Source: Lodderomyces elongisporus
Lineage: Eukaryota > Ascomycota > Pichiomycetes > Serinales > Debaryomycetaceae
Direction of reading: 5' to 3'
NCBI RefSeq assembly: GCF_030384665.1
Contig: NC_083678.1
Span: 496,001 to 560,000 of the forward strand
DNA length: 64,000 nt
Shown here: positions 1 through 9,725 of the stretch, piece after piece
How positions within the stretch are numbered: position 1 is the first letter of the stretch
How the letters are laid out: each line of letters starts with the position of its first letter
Position numbers and translations under genes: made by a program
The notes under the pieces: model-generated
What the model was told of the DNA's origin: nothing
Databases searched by the model: none
The model's input: the letters and a program-made list of their open reading frames with translations, nothing else

Positions 1-1125
1 ATATTTAGTTTTTTCCTGACCATCTTCATCAGTTTCTTGGACTGGTTTAAAATGCGTTGCTTGTTGAATTTTTCTTATAGGTTGCATCAAAGCGTCTCTA
101 ACAACAACAGCAACATCATGACCAGAATAGCCTTCAGTCAATTCTGCCAACGTACGATAATCGTGCGATGTACATTCACACGGAACTTCACCAATGTTAA
201 TTTCAAACATTCTCGACCTTGCCTCAACATCTGGTAATGGGATATAGATTCTTCTTTCGAACCTTCTACGAATTGCCGCATCTAGTTGCCATGGAATATT
301 AGTAGCACCAAGAACCAACACACCTTGCGAATCATTACCAACACCATTCATTTGCACCAACAATTCTGTTTTGATTCTTCGTGATGCTTCACTCTCACCT
401 TCACCTCTAGGTCCACATAATGCATCGACTTCATCAATGAAAATGATTGAAGGCTTACTTTCTCGTGCCATTGTGAACAATTGCTTAACTAATCTCTCAG
501 ACTCACCCATCCATTTGGAGACCAAGTCCGATGAAGAAACACTGAAAAACGTCGAGTTTGCTTCTGTTGCCACTGCCTTTGCCAAATACGATTTACCAGT
601 ACCGGGTGGACCATACAACAAGATACCCGAAGTAGGTTTTCTGTTTCCAACAAATAGCTGTGGGAATTTCACAGGTAATATAACTGCTTCTTTCAATGCC
701 TCTTTTGCTGAATCAAGACCCGCTATATCAGACCAACTAACATTGGGTTTCTCTGAGAGAATGGCTCCGGCTAATGCACCTCTAAGTTTCTTAGTATCTG
801 CATCGTTATCATCGTCTCCGTCTCCACTACCAGATTTCTTGGCCTTTGTTGAACCATTTGCCGAGTTCTCAGCTGAGTTGGATTTGTTTTGTTGTTTCTC
901 AAGGTGCTCTTTAAGCTGCTCGGCTCTGGTTAAATACTCGGTAAATTTTGATTTTACTAGCTCTTTTGATTTCGGGTTCTTTTCATATTTGATGGCGAGC
1001 ATAAGATAGTCGAGACCATTATAGTACAACTTGTACGCCTCTTCGTATCTAGTTGCCGTATCGGCATCGATAGCTTTCTGGACCAAATCTATACCCTTAC
1101 TCAAAAAGTCGGAAGCCCCTGACAT
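1..1125 (-). CDS. VPS4: Vps4-type AAA ATPase (ESCRT-III disassembly), C-terminus cut by window edge
   Basis: Hexameric AAA ATPase that disassembles ESCRT-III on endosomes during multivesicular body sorting. The frame reads from an ATG at 1125 ([10 protein letters not shown]) without a stop to the window edge, giving 375 residues. S. cerevisiae Vps4 is about 437 aa, so roughly 60 C-terminal residues are missing. Residues 1-80 look like a MIT domain. A charged, low-complexity linker follows (about 80-120), then the AAA core. The Walker A GPPGTGKS starts at residue 172 with Lys178. Walker [11 protein letters not shown] lies near residue 230, and the arginine-rich IRRRFERR near 285 is the expected Arg-finger region. 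The start is the first ATG and matches the family N-terminus. It is divergently arranged with SAP30 across about 630 bp. Confidence 0.97.
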   Translation of the reverse strand, partial: MSGASDFLSKGIDLVQKAIDADTATRYEEAYKLYYNGLDYLMLAIKYEKNPKSKELVKSKFTEYLTRAEQLKEHLEKQQNKSNSAENSANGSTKAKKSGSGDGDDDNDADTKKLRGALAGAILSEKPNVSWSDIAGLDSAKEALKEAVILPVKFPQLFVGNRKPTSGILLYGPPGTGKSYLAKAVATEANSTFFSVSSSDLVSKWMGESERLVKQLFTMARESKPSIIFIDEVDALCGPRGEGESEASRRIKTELLVQMNGVGNDSQGVLVLGATNIPWQLDAAIRRRFERRIYIPLPDVEARSRMFEINIGEVPCECTSHDYRTLAELTEGYSGHDVAVVVRDALMQPIRKIQQATHFKPVQETDEDGQEKTKY

Positions 1126-1756
1126 TGTTAGGATAGGTTTGAAGTGTTTTTTTTTTTTCCAAATAATATATTTCTGCTGAAGAAGCGTTGGTGATTGTAG
1201 TGGAACTTGAAAGTAGTATATTCCATAAATACAAAAACTGGAGTTTGTTTCACTAATCTCCAAGATCATGCGGCGACGTCGTGTGCAATATATCGCACAA
1301 ATGGTAGCACGTGGAATATAGGAAAGAGGCTTCCTCCCTAGGTACGCTTAACCCACCATCACTTTATCAGACAAAAATACAATATTCCGGTTGCGAATAA
1401 ACATAGTAGAATAGGAGAAATTCTCCAAATCAAAAGAAACAAAGACGAGCCACTATTTTAAAAGTACCACAACCAAAAAATTAAAAAAAGACTACAAACA
1501 CCATACTACAAGGCCGTCCCTTTACTCCTATTTCTTTTCATTTTTTGTTCTGGTTTGTTTTTGTTTTTGTTTTATTTTATTTTTCTTTCAAAAACAGGTC
1601 TACAAACTCAATCTACTCTTGTGAACTTAATAGCTAATCACATATCTATATAATCACCACCATCATCATCATCAGCGCCATCACCGTCATCAGCGCCATC
1701 ACCACACTCAACAATTTTCAATCAGTTTTTTGATAAATTTTCGCGTATAAAGTATT
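1126..1756. other. Divergent intergenic region VPS4/SAP30
   Basis: Non-coding spacer between two divergent genes, so it should hold both promoters. It contains a poly-T tract just upstream of VPS4 and, at about 1655-1705, an imperfect CAYCAY-type tandem repeat (CATCACC/GTCATCAGCGC) in the probable SAP30 leader. No RNA gene is visible. Confidence 0.7.
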
Positions 1757-2437
1757 ATGGCTGGACGAAATCCAAAAGGGTCAGCTTCTGAATCTGAATC
1801 CAATACTCGAAACTCTCATGGCGGCGGTCTGACCGGCCAATCAACATCTACAGCAGGGGGAGGAAACACAGGGTCTGGATCGGGGAATTCAAAGACTTCA
1901 CAAAAGATGAAAAACCAATTAGCACTACAGCAACAACAGAATTACCTTCAAAGACATATCAACTCCAATGGTCCCAAGGATAAGCCACGGATTGATCCCT
2001 TGGATTTTGAAACCATGGATGACTCTATCCTACTCAAGTATAGTGAGAGATATGGCTTTAATTTACCGCGTCCCGAATCCCTTAATTCAGATATCTTGAA
2101 TTCTGAGATTGGGAAAAAGACATTTACCAAACGTAAACAGTTGAAACAGAGGGCACATATTGCACAAATACTAGCATCAGCTCAGGAATCCTCAAACAAA
2201 AATGTCAATGGAGGTGTAGATGAAGAAGAACAAATGAATCAAGGCTCACCAGAGGAACAACAGGCAAATCGTAATAGACTATTGCTTGAACAAGGAGGAA
2301 GAATCAGCAAGAAGGAATTTGCCAATCATGTGCGCAATCATTTCTTGAGCTTGACTGCAAAAGACAATGATATCATCACTGGGTTTTTGTATAAGGTGAA
2401 ACACCAAGATAAAGAATTTAAGCTAACCTTTCAGTAA
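1757..2437 (+). CDS. SAP30: Sap30 subunit of the Rpd3L histone deacetylase complex
   Basis: Probable Sap30, a scaffold subunit that bridges Sin3 and Rpd3 in the large Rpd3 histone deacetylase complex in the nucleus. The protein is 226 aa (S. cerevisiae about 200). Residues 1-65 are Gly/Ser/Gln-rich low complexity. A conserved block (about 75-115, IDPLDFETMDDSILLKYSER) and a C-terminal block (about 185-226, KKEFANHVRNHF ... FLYKVKHQDKEFKLTF) match the two halves of the Sin3-binding domain. The central acidic and Gln-rich linker (about 135-180) is longer than in baker's yeast. The start ATG is in frame with the whole domain and has A at -3 (ATTATGG). Confidence 0.9.
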   Translation: MAGRNPKGSASESESNTRNSHGGGLTGQSTSTAGGGNTGSGSGNSKTSQKMKNQLALQQQQNYLQRHINSNGPKDKPRIDPLDFETMDDSILLKYSERYGFNLPRPESLNSDILNSEIGKKTFTKRKQLKQRAHIAQILASAQESSNKNVNGGVDEEEQMNQGSPEEQQANRNRLLLEQGGRISKKEFANHVRNHFLSLTAKDNDIITGFLYKVKHQDKEFKLTFQ

Positions 2438-2793
2438 TGCAAAAAGAGGAACCTTTATCTCTAGTGGAAAGTTTATCTCCTATATGTATATGTATATCTA
2501 TATATAAGTATAGATACGTATATAATTAAATATGAATTAGTTTTTTAGATGTTCTAGTTACCGTTCAATTTTAAGTCACTACTATATTTATCAATCTTTC
2601 TCTGCTCTTTACTGACTCAGAAACGGTCTCGGTGTATGATAGCACCGTGTATGGCCTATTACCTATTCTTCGTCTCCAATCTTTTCTTTCTTTCTTAGAA
2701 AAATAGCACACACCCTCACCCACACACCCACACACATACAAAAAAAAAACCGCAATACGGAAACGGTTGATTCTTCCCGACCGAACATTTTTT

Positions 2794-2827
<34 letters not shown>

Positions 2828-2992
2828 CCCTCTCCATTTATTTTTTAGCCAAAACCTTTTACAACCTCTCAACAAAAGCAACAACCACTACCAGCACTAT
2901 CTTCTGTTACCTCCACTATCTAGTATATAATTAATTCTGCAAGCAAAAAGCACCAATAATAACAACCTCCCCCCAAAAAAATAAATTAAGAA
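2438..2992 (+). other. SAP30 terminator / CUE1 promoter spacer with long poly-T tract
   Basis: Tandem spacer of about 555 bp. It begins with TATATATA-type efficiency elements suitable for SAP30 3'-end formation (about 2480-2530). It contains a CA/CACA-rich stretch near 2705-2740 and an almost pure T run of about 38 nt at 2789-2827, a typical nucleosome-excluding promoter tract for CUE1. No gene is seen. Confidence 0.65.
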
Positions 2993-3607
2993 ATGGATTC
3001 AACGACCATATTGTTTATAGTCACAATAGCAGTAGCTTTTATTTTCCTAAGGTGGATGATCCTGCCTATTCCACAAGATTCCGAGTTTCCATTGCCCAAC
3101 ACTGGATCGTCCGCCACATCTTCCACAACAACTTTGAATAGCTCACGTGTTTCAGGATCAGGATCAGGATCAAACTCAGGATTAGCTACTGGTAGAAATA
3201 CTACCACGAGAAGAAGAGGAGGTGCACGTCCAGTAACTGATTCTATGATTGAAGTGGTTCAAACTATTGCGCCTAGTCTCACAGTTGAACAAATTCGCTA
3301 TGATTTAGAAGCTACCGGATCAGTCGAGGTCACGATCGATAAGTACATGGAAACAGGCACATTACCATTCCCACCTGGGTACGTTGCTCCTCGTGCAGAA
3401 CCAGCACTGGCTTCAAACGAAGAAGTGAATCAGAAAAAGGAAAAGAGTGTGAGTGAACGAGAAACAATAGATTTGATCAAGAGATACGGTATTGATATCA
3501 ATAACCCTGTAAGTGGAAATGAGGATATATTTAAAAATAGGAGGAATGAAATGATTGTCAATGCGAGAAAGAGATTGGCAGCACAATTACAAAATCAGAA
3601 AATTTAG
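2993..3607 (+). CDS. CUE1: Cue1-like ER membrane CUE-domain protein (Ubc7 recruiter, ERAD)
   Basis: Tethers and activates the E2 enzyme Ubc7 at the ER membrane for ER-associated degradation. The 204 aa length equals S. cerevisiae Cue1 (203 aa). It has one N-terminal membrane segment (about 5-24). A Ser/Gly/Thr-rich linker with a GSGSGSNSG run follows. The CUE domain covers about 82-122, with the family signature IAPSLTVEQIRYDLEATGSV followed by the FPPG motif. The charged helical C-terminus (about 150-204, ending in ARKRLAAQLQ) corresponds to the Ubc7-binding region. It converges on CAC2 across only about 135 bp. Confidence 0.93.
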   Translation: MDSTTILFIVTIAVAFIFLRWMILPIPQDSEFPLPNTGSSATSSTTTLNSSRVSGSGSGSNSGLATGRNTTTRRRGGARPVTDSMIEVVQTIAPSLTVEQIRYDLEATGSVEVTIDKYMETGTLPFPPGYVAPRAEPALASNEEVNQKKEKSVSERETIDLIKRYGIDINNPVSGNEDIFKNRRNEMIVNARKRLAAQLQNQKI

Positions 3608-3742
3608 AGGAATAGAAGCATCCATCACCTTTGTAAGGAAAATTACGTTTATAGATGTAACGAAATTTGAAATAGAGGTAATAAAATATAGAAAGAAAGG
3701 ATGGACAAAAAATGAAAATCGGAAATGGCAATTTACCTTGAT

Positions 3743-5764
3743 CTATTTGATAAGTGTTGGTGCAATTCTTTTTTTCTTTTTGGTAACTTTTTTTTCCGTA
3801 TTGAAAAATGAATCGATTGTCTGTACAGGCTTTGGTGGCAGATCATGCTCCTTTGTTTCCTTTGTTTCCTTTGTTTCCTTTGTTTCCTTTGTTTCCTTTG
3901 TTTCCTTTGTTTCCTTTGTTTCCTTGGTCTCTTTTGTCTTCTTTATGTCCGTTGTTTCTTTTAGTCCCGTTTGTTGTATTGGATCTTTTGTTTTTTTCAC
4001 TTTTTCAACCGATTCTCCTTCTAATCCATCACCGCCGGAGCTACTCGCCAGTATCGTCGCTTTGTCATCATTGACTTCACTTTCTCTTTTCCTCTTCTTG
4101 GCCTTGCCGTTTAATTGAGAAACCTCTATATTTGGTCCTGTATATCGCTGACCCAAAACACCCGAATGAAAATTAACAAATGAGCAAAATCCATCGACAG
4201 AACTTGCTACTATACGTTGTCCGTCTGAAGTCCATGAAAGATCTGTTATTGGCTGATAGTGTAAATTTGAGACTTGACCCAATGGTTTAAAGTTGTTGTC
4301 TGAGGAATATACTATGATGGTGTCTAAAGTTGCCACGGCAAAGACTAGTTTGTATGGTAAGTTGAGCACATTGCCTTGATTAGTTGTCTGGTATTTTATT
4401 GGGCTAAATGCGATTGCAACAGCCGGTTTTGTGAGGCCACATAGTTTCAAGATTGGGCTTGTCGAGAGTCGTGTTCTCGAGTAGATGTATACGGAGTTTT
4501 TCGAGGTAATTGGAGGAGACAGTATTGTTTTTAATACAGGTTTTTCACTTTGTGTATTGCTATCACTCGTAGTTGCTTTAGCCGTGTCCTCTTTTACCTG
4601 TTCATTAGACGAGGAGGTATTTACCTCAGTGTTTGAGATTGTGTCTGCTTCTGCATTTGTATCTGCATTTGTATCTGCATTTGTACCTGCATTTGTATCT
4701 GCATTTGTATCTGTATTTGCTTCTGTATTTGCTTCTGTATTTGCTTCTGTATTTGCACTTGCATTTGCACTTGCATTTGCACTTGCATTTGAATCCGAGT
4801 TTGAGCTCTGATTGCCACAGTCTTCCAATCCTGCCGGTGTGACCAACAATATTCCATCAGGAGAGAAGCTCAATCTTCTGAAGAAAGAAGGTAATGTTTC
4901 TGAGTAGTATAAAGAACTATTTTGAAATCTTTGAAACTTGTGTAATAGTTTGATTTTTTCGATACTATTTGTGTTATCAAGTTCTGTTTGTTCCACTTCG
5001 TACACATTCATTGTTCGATCGGCTGATTGACTAGCCAAATATTTACCCATTGGATCCCATGTGACTCCTTGTATATAGTGCAGGTGATCAGTAAATGAAC
5101 AAAGTACCTCTCCTTTAACTTTACTTAATGCAGTATTCAAACCACTATCCTCTTGTTGAATCTTGTAAACACGCAATGTATTGTCCATTGAGCCAGTCAC
5201 TAGGTACTTCCCCAGTGGATGCCATGCCAAGTCCATTATTTCGGCAGTGCTTGACCTAATTGTACCGACAACAATCCAACTTTCTTGGATATCATCGTCC
5301 TCCTCTTCAGTTTCCAAGGTTTTGATTATTTTATCACTGAGTTTCCAAAGGAACAATGTACCGTCATCGCCTGCAGTGGCCAATATGTCTCCTCGAGGAC
5401 TGAATCGAACAACATTAACTGCTTGGCTGTGTTTGGCGAGTGTGGAAAGATATTCGACTGATGAAGGTGGTTTCAAAGTGGATACTGAAGTGGTTGCTGA
5501 AGTGGTTGTTGTGGTAGTGATGGGATTGTCGTTGATGTTACTAATGTTTTCTTCATCTCTAAAATCATTTGATTCATTATTAACGCGCCAGATCCGTACA
5601 TTATTATCTCCACCAGCAGTGGCTAGTCGTAAATGTTGTTGTTCTGGGTTGGATTCATTACTTTTATTTGTGTTTGACAGTAAAAGACGATGATGTTGAA
5701 AGTCTACTGAGTATATTGGTTGGTTGTCATTGTGCCAATGCACAGTTACAGTTGCAGCTTCCAT
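3743..5764 (-). CDS. CAC2: Cac2 (p60) WD40 subunit of chromatin assembly factor 1
   Basis: WD40 subunit of CAF-1, which deposits newly made H3-H4 on replicating DNA. The start is the ATG at 5764 (MEAATVTVHWHNDNQPIYSV), the first in frame and matching the family N-terminus; upstream in-frame sequence has no ATG. The product is 673 aa, much longer than S. cerevisiae Cac2 (468 aa). The extra length comes from a linker between WD repeats with tandem ANTEANTDTNAD units and a C-terminal run of KET repeats. WD repeats are readable, for example HLRLATAGGDNNVRIWRV, GDILATAGDDGTLFLWKL and GKYLVTGSMDNTLRVYKI. The tail carries VQTIDSFF (PIP-like) and ends KKKKRIAPTLIK, like the Cac2/HIRA B-domain peptide that binds Asf1. 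Confidence 0.93.
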   Translation of the reverse strand: MEAATVTVHWHNDNQPIYSVDFQHHRLLLSNTNKSNESNPEQQHLRLATAGGDNNVRIWRVNNESNDFRDEENISNINDNPITTTTTTSATTSVSTLKPPSSVEYLSTLAKHSQAVNVVRFSPRGDILATAGDDGTLFLWKLSDKIIKTLETEEEDDDIQESWIVVGTIRSSTAEIMDLAWHPLGKYLVTGSMDNTLRVYKIQQEDSGLNTALSKVKGEVLCSFTDHLHYIQGVTWDPMGKYLASQSADRTMNVYEVEQTELDNTNSIEKIKLLHKFQRFQNSSLYYSETLPSFFRRLSFSPDGILLVTPAGLEDCGNQSSNSDSNASANASANASANTEANTEANTEANTDTNADTNAGTNADTNADTNAEADTISNTEVNTSSSNEQVKEDTAKATTSDSNTQSEKPVLKTILSPPITSKNSVYIYSRTRLSTSPILKLCGLTKPAVAIAFSPIKYQTTNQGNVLNLPYKLVFAVATLDTIIVYSSDNNFKPLGQVSNLHYQPITDLSWTSDGQRIVASSVDGFCSFVNFHSGVLGQRYTGPNIEVSQLNGKAKKRKRESEVNDDKATILASSSGGDGLEGESVEKVKKTKDPIQQTGLKETTDIKKTKETKETKETKETKETKETKETKETKETKEHDLPPKPVQTIDSFFNTEKKVTKKKKRIAPTLIK
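3851..3924 (-). repeat. 9-bp tandem repeat encoding KET repeats in Cac2
   Basis: About eight copies of TTTCCTTTG on the plus strand, read as Lys-Glu-Thr units on the coding strand. The 9-bp period keeps the frame, so length variation would change the protein in steps of one KET triplet. Confidence 0.9.
4640..4795 (-). repeat. Degenerate 6/12-bp tandem repeats in the Cac2 linker
   Basis: Repeated GCATTTGTATCT and GTATTTGCTTCT units encode Ala-Asn-Thr-Glu/Asp and Ala-Ser-Ala-Asn repeats inserted between WD repeats. The array is in frame and much diverged between copies. Confidence 0.88.
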
Positions 5765-6624
5765 AATTGAGTCACTATTGCACTTTGACAAAGTGGCAAA
5801 TTGATGAAACGATGAAGAATGAAGAAGATGGTTTGTCTTTGTCAAGTGTTGGCAAATGTTGCAAAAAAAAAAAAAACGAAAAGGAAAACATAGAAAAAAA
5901 AACAAAAGACTAATTGAGGCACGTTGTGAGACGCGTTTTTTTGTTTGGTTTCGCTCTCGTGGTAACTGGAGCCGCAAGTTAATAAAAGACAACTAAAAAA
6001 AAATATAAACTTATAATAATAATAATAATAATAATAATGATATTGGTAATGGTATATATTTTTTTTTAAAAAAAAAAACTTTTATGTTCACGTGACACGT
6101 ATAATTTATAACCAACTTTTTTTCTTTATCTTATAAGTTTGCTAGTGGATACTACAATATCTAATGTTCACAAAATATGAGTTGGTTAAGAAATGAAAAG
6201 TTGGAGCTGATGGCTATCTAAGAATAGATTATATGTTCTTTTTCTTTTTTGGTGGTTGCAGTATGTGAGGTGTAATCGATTTGTGATGAAGAGTATCTAG
6301 TGAATTTGGTTGCAAAACCAACGCAAATACATGTTAATATATTTTCAAAAGTGGATAATTTTGATGAATGTCTAATTAAAAAGCCAATTAGCTTTCAACG
6401 GTTAAAGCCTTAGAGTCAAGGGGCCCAAGAGCCAAGGACCAAGATTCAATGCCCAACCCCTCCCCCCTTCACCCTCCGCTCTCCAAGCTTTATCATCTAC
6501 TACACTATTAAAGAATATTGGTTAGACCGAGCATTAGCATTTATTGCAACATCACAATAGTAATAATGTCATTAAAGAGAAAACTATATACTAAATGTAT
6601 AAGATCTCGACTATACTTCCACAT

Positions 6625-6632
6625 GCGATGAG
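6625..6632. promoter_or_regulatory. PAC-type box GCGATGAG
   Basis: Exact match to the fungal PAC element (GCGATGAG) common in ribosome-biogenesis promoters. It is about 860 bp from CAC2 and 1.9 kb from the GPI gene, with no ribosome-biogenesis ORF nearby, so its role is unclear and it may be chance. Confidence 0.35.
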
Positions 6633-6666
6633 TTTTCTAAGCCAAACGAGCAAATCGTGAGTAAGC

Positions 6667-6702
6667 GAGTGAGTGAGTGAGTGAGTGAGTGAGTGAGTGA
6701 GT
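6667..6702. repeat. GAGT microsatellite
   Basis: Nine uninterrupted GAGT units in non-coding DNA. Confidence 0.95.
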
Positions 6703-7509
6703 ATCTAAGTGTTTTCTATTTATGTCTCTTTTCAATTGTTCCTCCTCTTCTTCTTCTAACAAAAGGGTGAAAATAATTGGTAATGAATATTTAAGCCTCA
6801 CAGTCTCGAGATAGAGTCGGAAACGGTCGGCTACACGGGTTTTGACTTATGAATTACTATTTGGGGGGGGGGAAGGTTTCTTCTCTTTTGCTATAAAAGT
6901 TGATTGAGGTCCATGTTTAAAGAATCCAACATTGATGCGATAAAATATAGAGAATACTTGAGTCAATATCTTGAAGTATTTCAAAACCTGACGGCTGGCT
7001 CGGTAATAAACCGTTTCATACTTTTCTTCTTTATCAAATTTGGTTTCAGTATCAGATTCAGTATTAATTTCTTTTTTCTTTTTTTTTGTTTTATATACAA
7101 TTGTCTTGTGGTTGCTTTTTGTTTGTTCTATTCTTTTTTTCCTACTATTCCGTCCACTACACCACACCACACCTTGAATAACCGACATGCGAAATGTAAA
7201 AATTTTTTTTTTTTTTTTCGTTCCGTCCATTTATTTCGGCAGTAACAGCAGAGAGATAAAGACCCACACACACATACAAATATTATATATTGTACACTGT
7301 ACAACTGCCTTTTTTCTTTTAATTTTTTTTTAATTTATTTATAATAAGCATGGATAAACTTCACTAATGCTACCAAGTGTAATAAATAAAAATAAGAAAG
7401 AGCGATCCGAGATAAATCCAGGAGGATAAAGAGAAAAAAAAAGAAAAAGAAACCTACACTGTGTGTCTGTGTATGTGTTTGTGTATATTTTTGTATCCGG
7501 AGTTAAAAA

Positions 7510-7540
<31 letters not shown>

Positions 7541-8515
7541 AAACGGGAGAAATAAAAAAAAAGAGGAAATGAACCAAACTTAGACGGGGAGAAAAGAAAA
7601 GAAATAAACAGGAAGTAAAAAAGGATATTGCGGGTAGTGCAAAACAACACAAAACGCTAAGAAAGATAAAGAGAAACAGGAAAGAAGAATGAAGAAATAG
7701 CAAGCCATTTTAATTAAGAAGGAGAAGAAGTTTGAGCAATGTAACACACATGGGGTGTGTGTGTGGCAGAGAGTAATAAGATGCAAGAGAGGCAGGAGGA
7801 GTTGTTAGTAATAGTAGATGAGTCTCCCTATAATGGCAAGTGCCAAAACGTTCAAATAAATTAATGAAGAAGAAGTAGAAGCACAAGTAGAAGTAGAAGT
7901 AGAAGATTATGAGGAAGAGAGATTAGTGCTATAGTAACCACACTGTTGTTGACTCTTTCTTTAATACGGAAAAAAGAAACCTTTTCCAGTCGAGACCCAA
8001 TCGGCTCTGAGCTAATAACTTGTTCTTTGTGTGACGTGAGATATCTTTCTTTTTCCCCTTTTCATAAACACATAGACACATACACAGTGATTGTAATATA
8101 GTACTAGTAGTCATATTTGTTTACAAATATGCCAAATTGCACGGAACGGGAAGATGCCAGAAACATTTGAGGGAATTTATTTAGCACACAGTGCACTACC
8201 CACAGATAACAAGTGTAAGCAATAGCCATTATGAAACAAATAATAAATAAATAAATAAATAAAATATTAAATAAAATATTAAATAAAAAAACAACAATAG
8301 AAACCGAGAGCCTCCAAATTCTCTTCAACAAAAAATTTTTTTTATTATAATCCTCCCATCTGGCTGTTTTTCTTTTTCTTCTTTTTACTTCCTCCCTCTT
8401 TTCTTTTATCCTTTTGTTTTGGAAATCTTTCATCCTTTTTTTTTTTCACCTTCTTTCTTTCTTTCTTTTTTCCTATCCACCTTCAATTGCTATTATAACA
8501 ATCTAACATCCAACA

Positions 8516-8965
8516 ATGAAGTTCACATTATTAGCATCAGCCTTCGCTGTCTCATCCGTCTTAGCAGGTAGAGGTCCAAAGGACACCAACAAACCAAACG
8601 TTGTCACCGTCTACAGAACCGAAACTACCCACAAGTACGGTAGATTCAACAAGACTCCACACCCAACCACCACCACCGTTGTTGTCTCACCAGAAGAATA
8701 CTCTTCAATCAAACAAGCCTCAATCCAATCATCCGCCTCTGCTGCTGATGTTGTCAGAGTCCAAATTGAAAGAAGAGCTGAAAACGGTACTGCCGGTGCC
8801 GCTTCCAACGGAACTGCTGCTGGTGGTGCTTCCAACGGTACTGCTGCTGGTGGTGCTTCAAACTCTACCGGTGGTGGTTCATCCGCTAACGCTGGTGTCG
8901 CTACCTCAGGTGCCACTTTTGGTGTTGCTGGTGTCATTGCTGTCGGTTGCGCTTTGTTGATCTAA
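8516..8965 (+). CDS. Small secreted GPI-anchored cell-wall protein with NGT/NST repeats
   Basis: Predicted cell-surface protein of 149 aa; I do not recognise a named orthologue. It has a signal peptide (about 1-17, cleavage near SVLA-GRG). A Thr/Val-rich segment follows, then a dibasic RR at 86-87 that could be a Kex2 site. Residues 89-118 repeat N-G-T-A-A-G-G-A-S with N-glycosylation sequons (NGT three times, NST once). A Ser/Gly/Asn/Ala region (121-130) suitable for an omega site precedes a hydrophobic tail ending at the last codon (GVAGVIAVGCALLI). There is no other membrane span. Codons are strongly biased to GGT, GCT, ACC and AAC, suggesting high expression. The 85-aa protein at 55610 shares the same architecture and repeats. 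Confidence 0.85.
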   Translation: MKFTLLASAFAVSSVLAGRGPKDTNKPNVVTVYRTETTHKYGRFNKTPHPTTTTVVVSPEEYSSIKQASIQSSASAADVVRVQIERRAENGTAGAASNGTAAGGASNGTAAGGASNSTGGGSSANAGVATSGATFGVAGVIAVGCALLI

Positions 8966-9725
8966 GAAGCTTTTTAACCAAACAATTCATTTATTTTTTT
9001 TTGAAAAAAAAGCCCTTTCCCTTTTGCTTGTTTGTTTTTGTTTTCTTGTTTTTTTGCTTTTTTGCTTTTTACTTTTTACTTTGTTGTTATTACACCTCCA
9101 CACTCCACACTATTTCATAATATTTAATTTTCAAATTGCTTAAGCTCATTAGACAATAAAGAAAGAATACAAAACAAAAAATAGAGAGAGTCTAGAGGAT
9201 AAAAAACAATTGAACAGAATGAGGAAGTGGAAGAAGGGCAAACCAACTAAATTTTAATTTTTTTTTTAGATTATTCAATCGTCGACATTAATTTCATCAA
9301 ACTGATTTTTTTATTTTTGTCTTCATTATTGCACACCAACTATAGATTGACTTGAGGACTTTGAAGAAGACTCTTAACTCGTCTTCCATTGTGTATACTA
9401 CTACAATGTTTACAAGGAAAAGAGGGGTCTACATTCAAGTTCTTTTTGTCATTAATTATTATTATTAGTACTACTAGTACAACTTATTTTTTAATCAACG
9501 TTATTAATACCTTTATATTGCATATGCATACCATCTCTCTCTCTCTCTCTCTCTTTCTCTTTCTCTTTTCTTCTCACCCTTTTTATATATCTCTATACGT
9601 TGCACGTTTTTTTTCCAGCCTCTTGTTGATAAGTTTATTCATTTTGGAGAATTTGGGAAAATTGAAATTCAAATCTATTATATACTATTTATGGTTTATA
9701 TTTTATATTTTATATTTTATATTCT
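8966..9725. other. Convergent intergenic region, GPI gene / NUC1
   Basis: About 760 bp between two converging genes. It is T-rich immediately after the GPI gene (including TTTTTGC repeats, 9040-9075), with a CT microsatellite near 9534-9555 and a TATTTTATAT repeat near 9695-9725. These are plausible terminators for both genes. No gene is seen. Confidence 0.65.

Larger units (their letters stand above)
5765..8515. other. Long (2.75 kb) divergent spacer CAC2 / GPI protein gene
   Basis: No convincing gene; open frames here are short and F/L/S/K-rich. Contents: an ATA/TAA microsatellite (about 6014-6040); a TCACGTGA E-box (6088-6095), about 325 bp from the CAC2 start; runs of C or G near 6460 and 6864; a GCGATGAG box (6625-6632); nine GAGT units (6667-6702); thirteen GA units (about 7514-7540); and TAAA/AATA repeats near 8246-8290. 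The length suggests extended regulation of the cell-wall protein gene at 8516. Confidence 0.7.

Noticed and set aside
371..1009. 212-aa plus-strand ORF opposite VPS4
   Set aside because: Antisense shadow of the VPS4 AAA domain; no independent protein character.
3555..4118. 187-aa plus-strand ORF overlapping the CUE1 end and CAC2
   Set aside because: Antisense reading of the KET repeat, giving Phe-Val-Ser repeats; a shadow of CAC2.
7339..7786. Several 60-100 aa minus-strand ORFs rich in Phe, Leu and Ser
   Set aside because: Produced by A/G-rich microsatellite DNA; no domains and no codon bias.
7655..8114. Possible spliced mini-gene on the minus strand (ATG at 8114, GTATGT at 8083, TACTAAC at 7804-7810)
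   Set aside because: The joined product would be only about 35 hydrophobic low-complexity residues, the acceptor is more than 140 nt from the branch point, and no family is recognisable.
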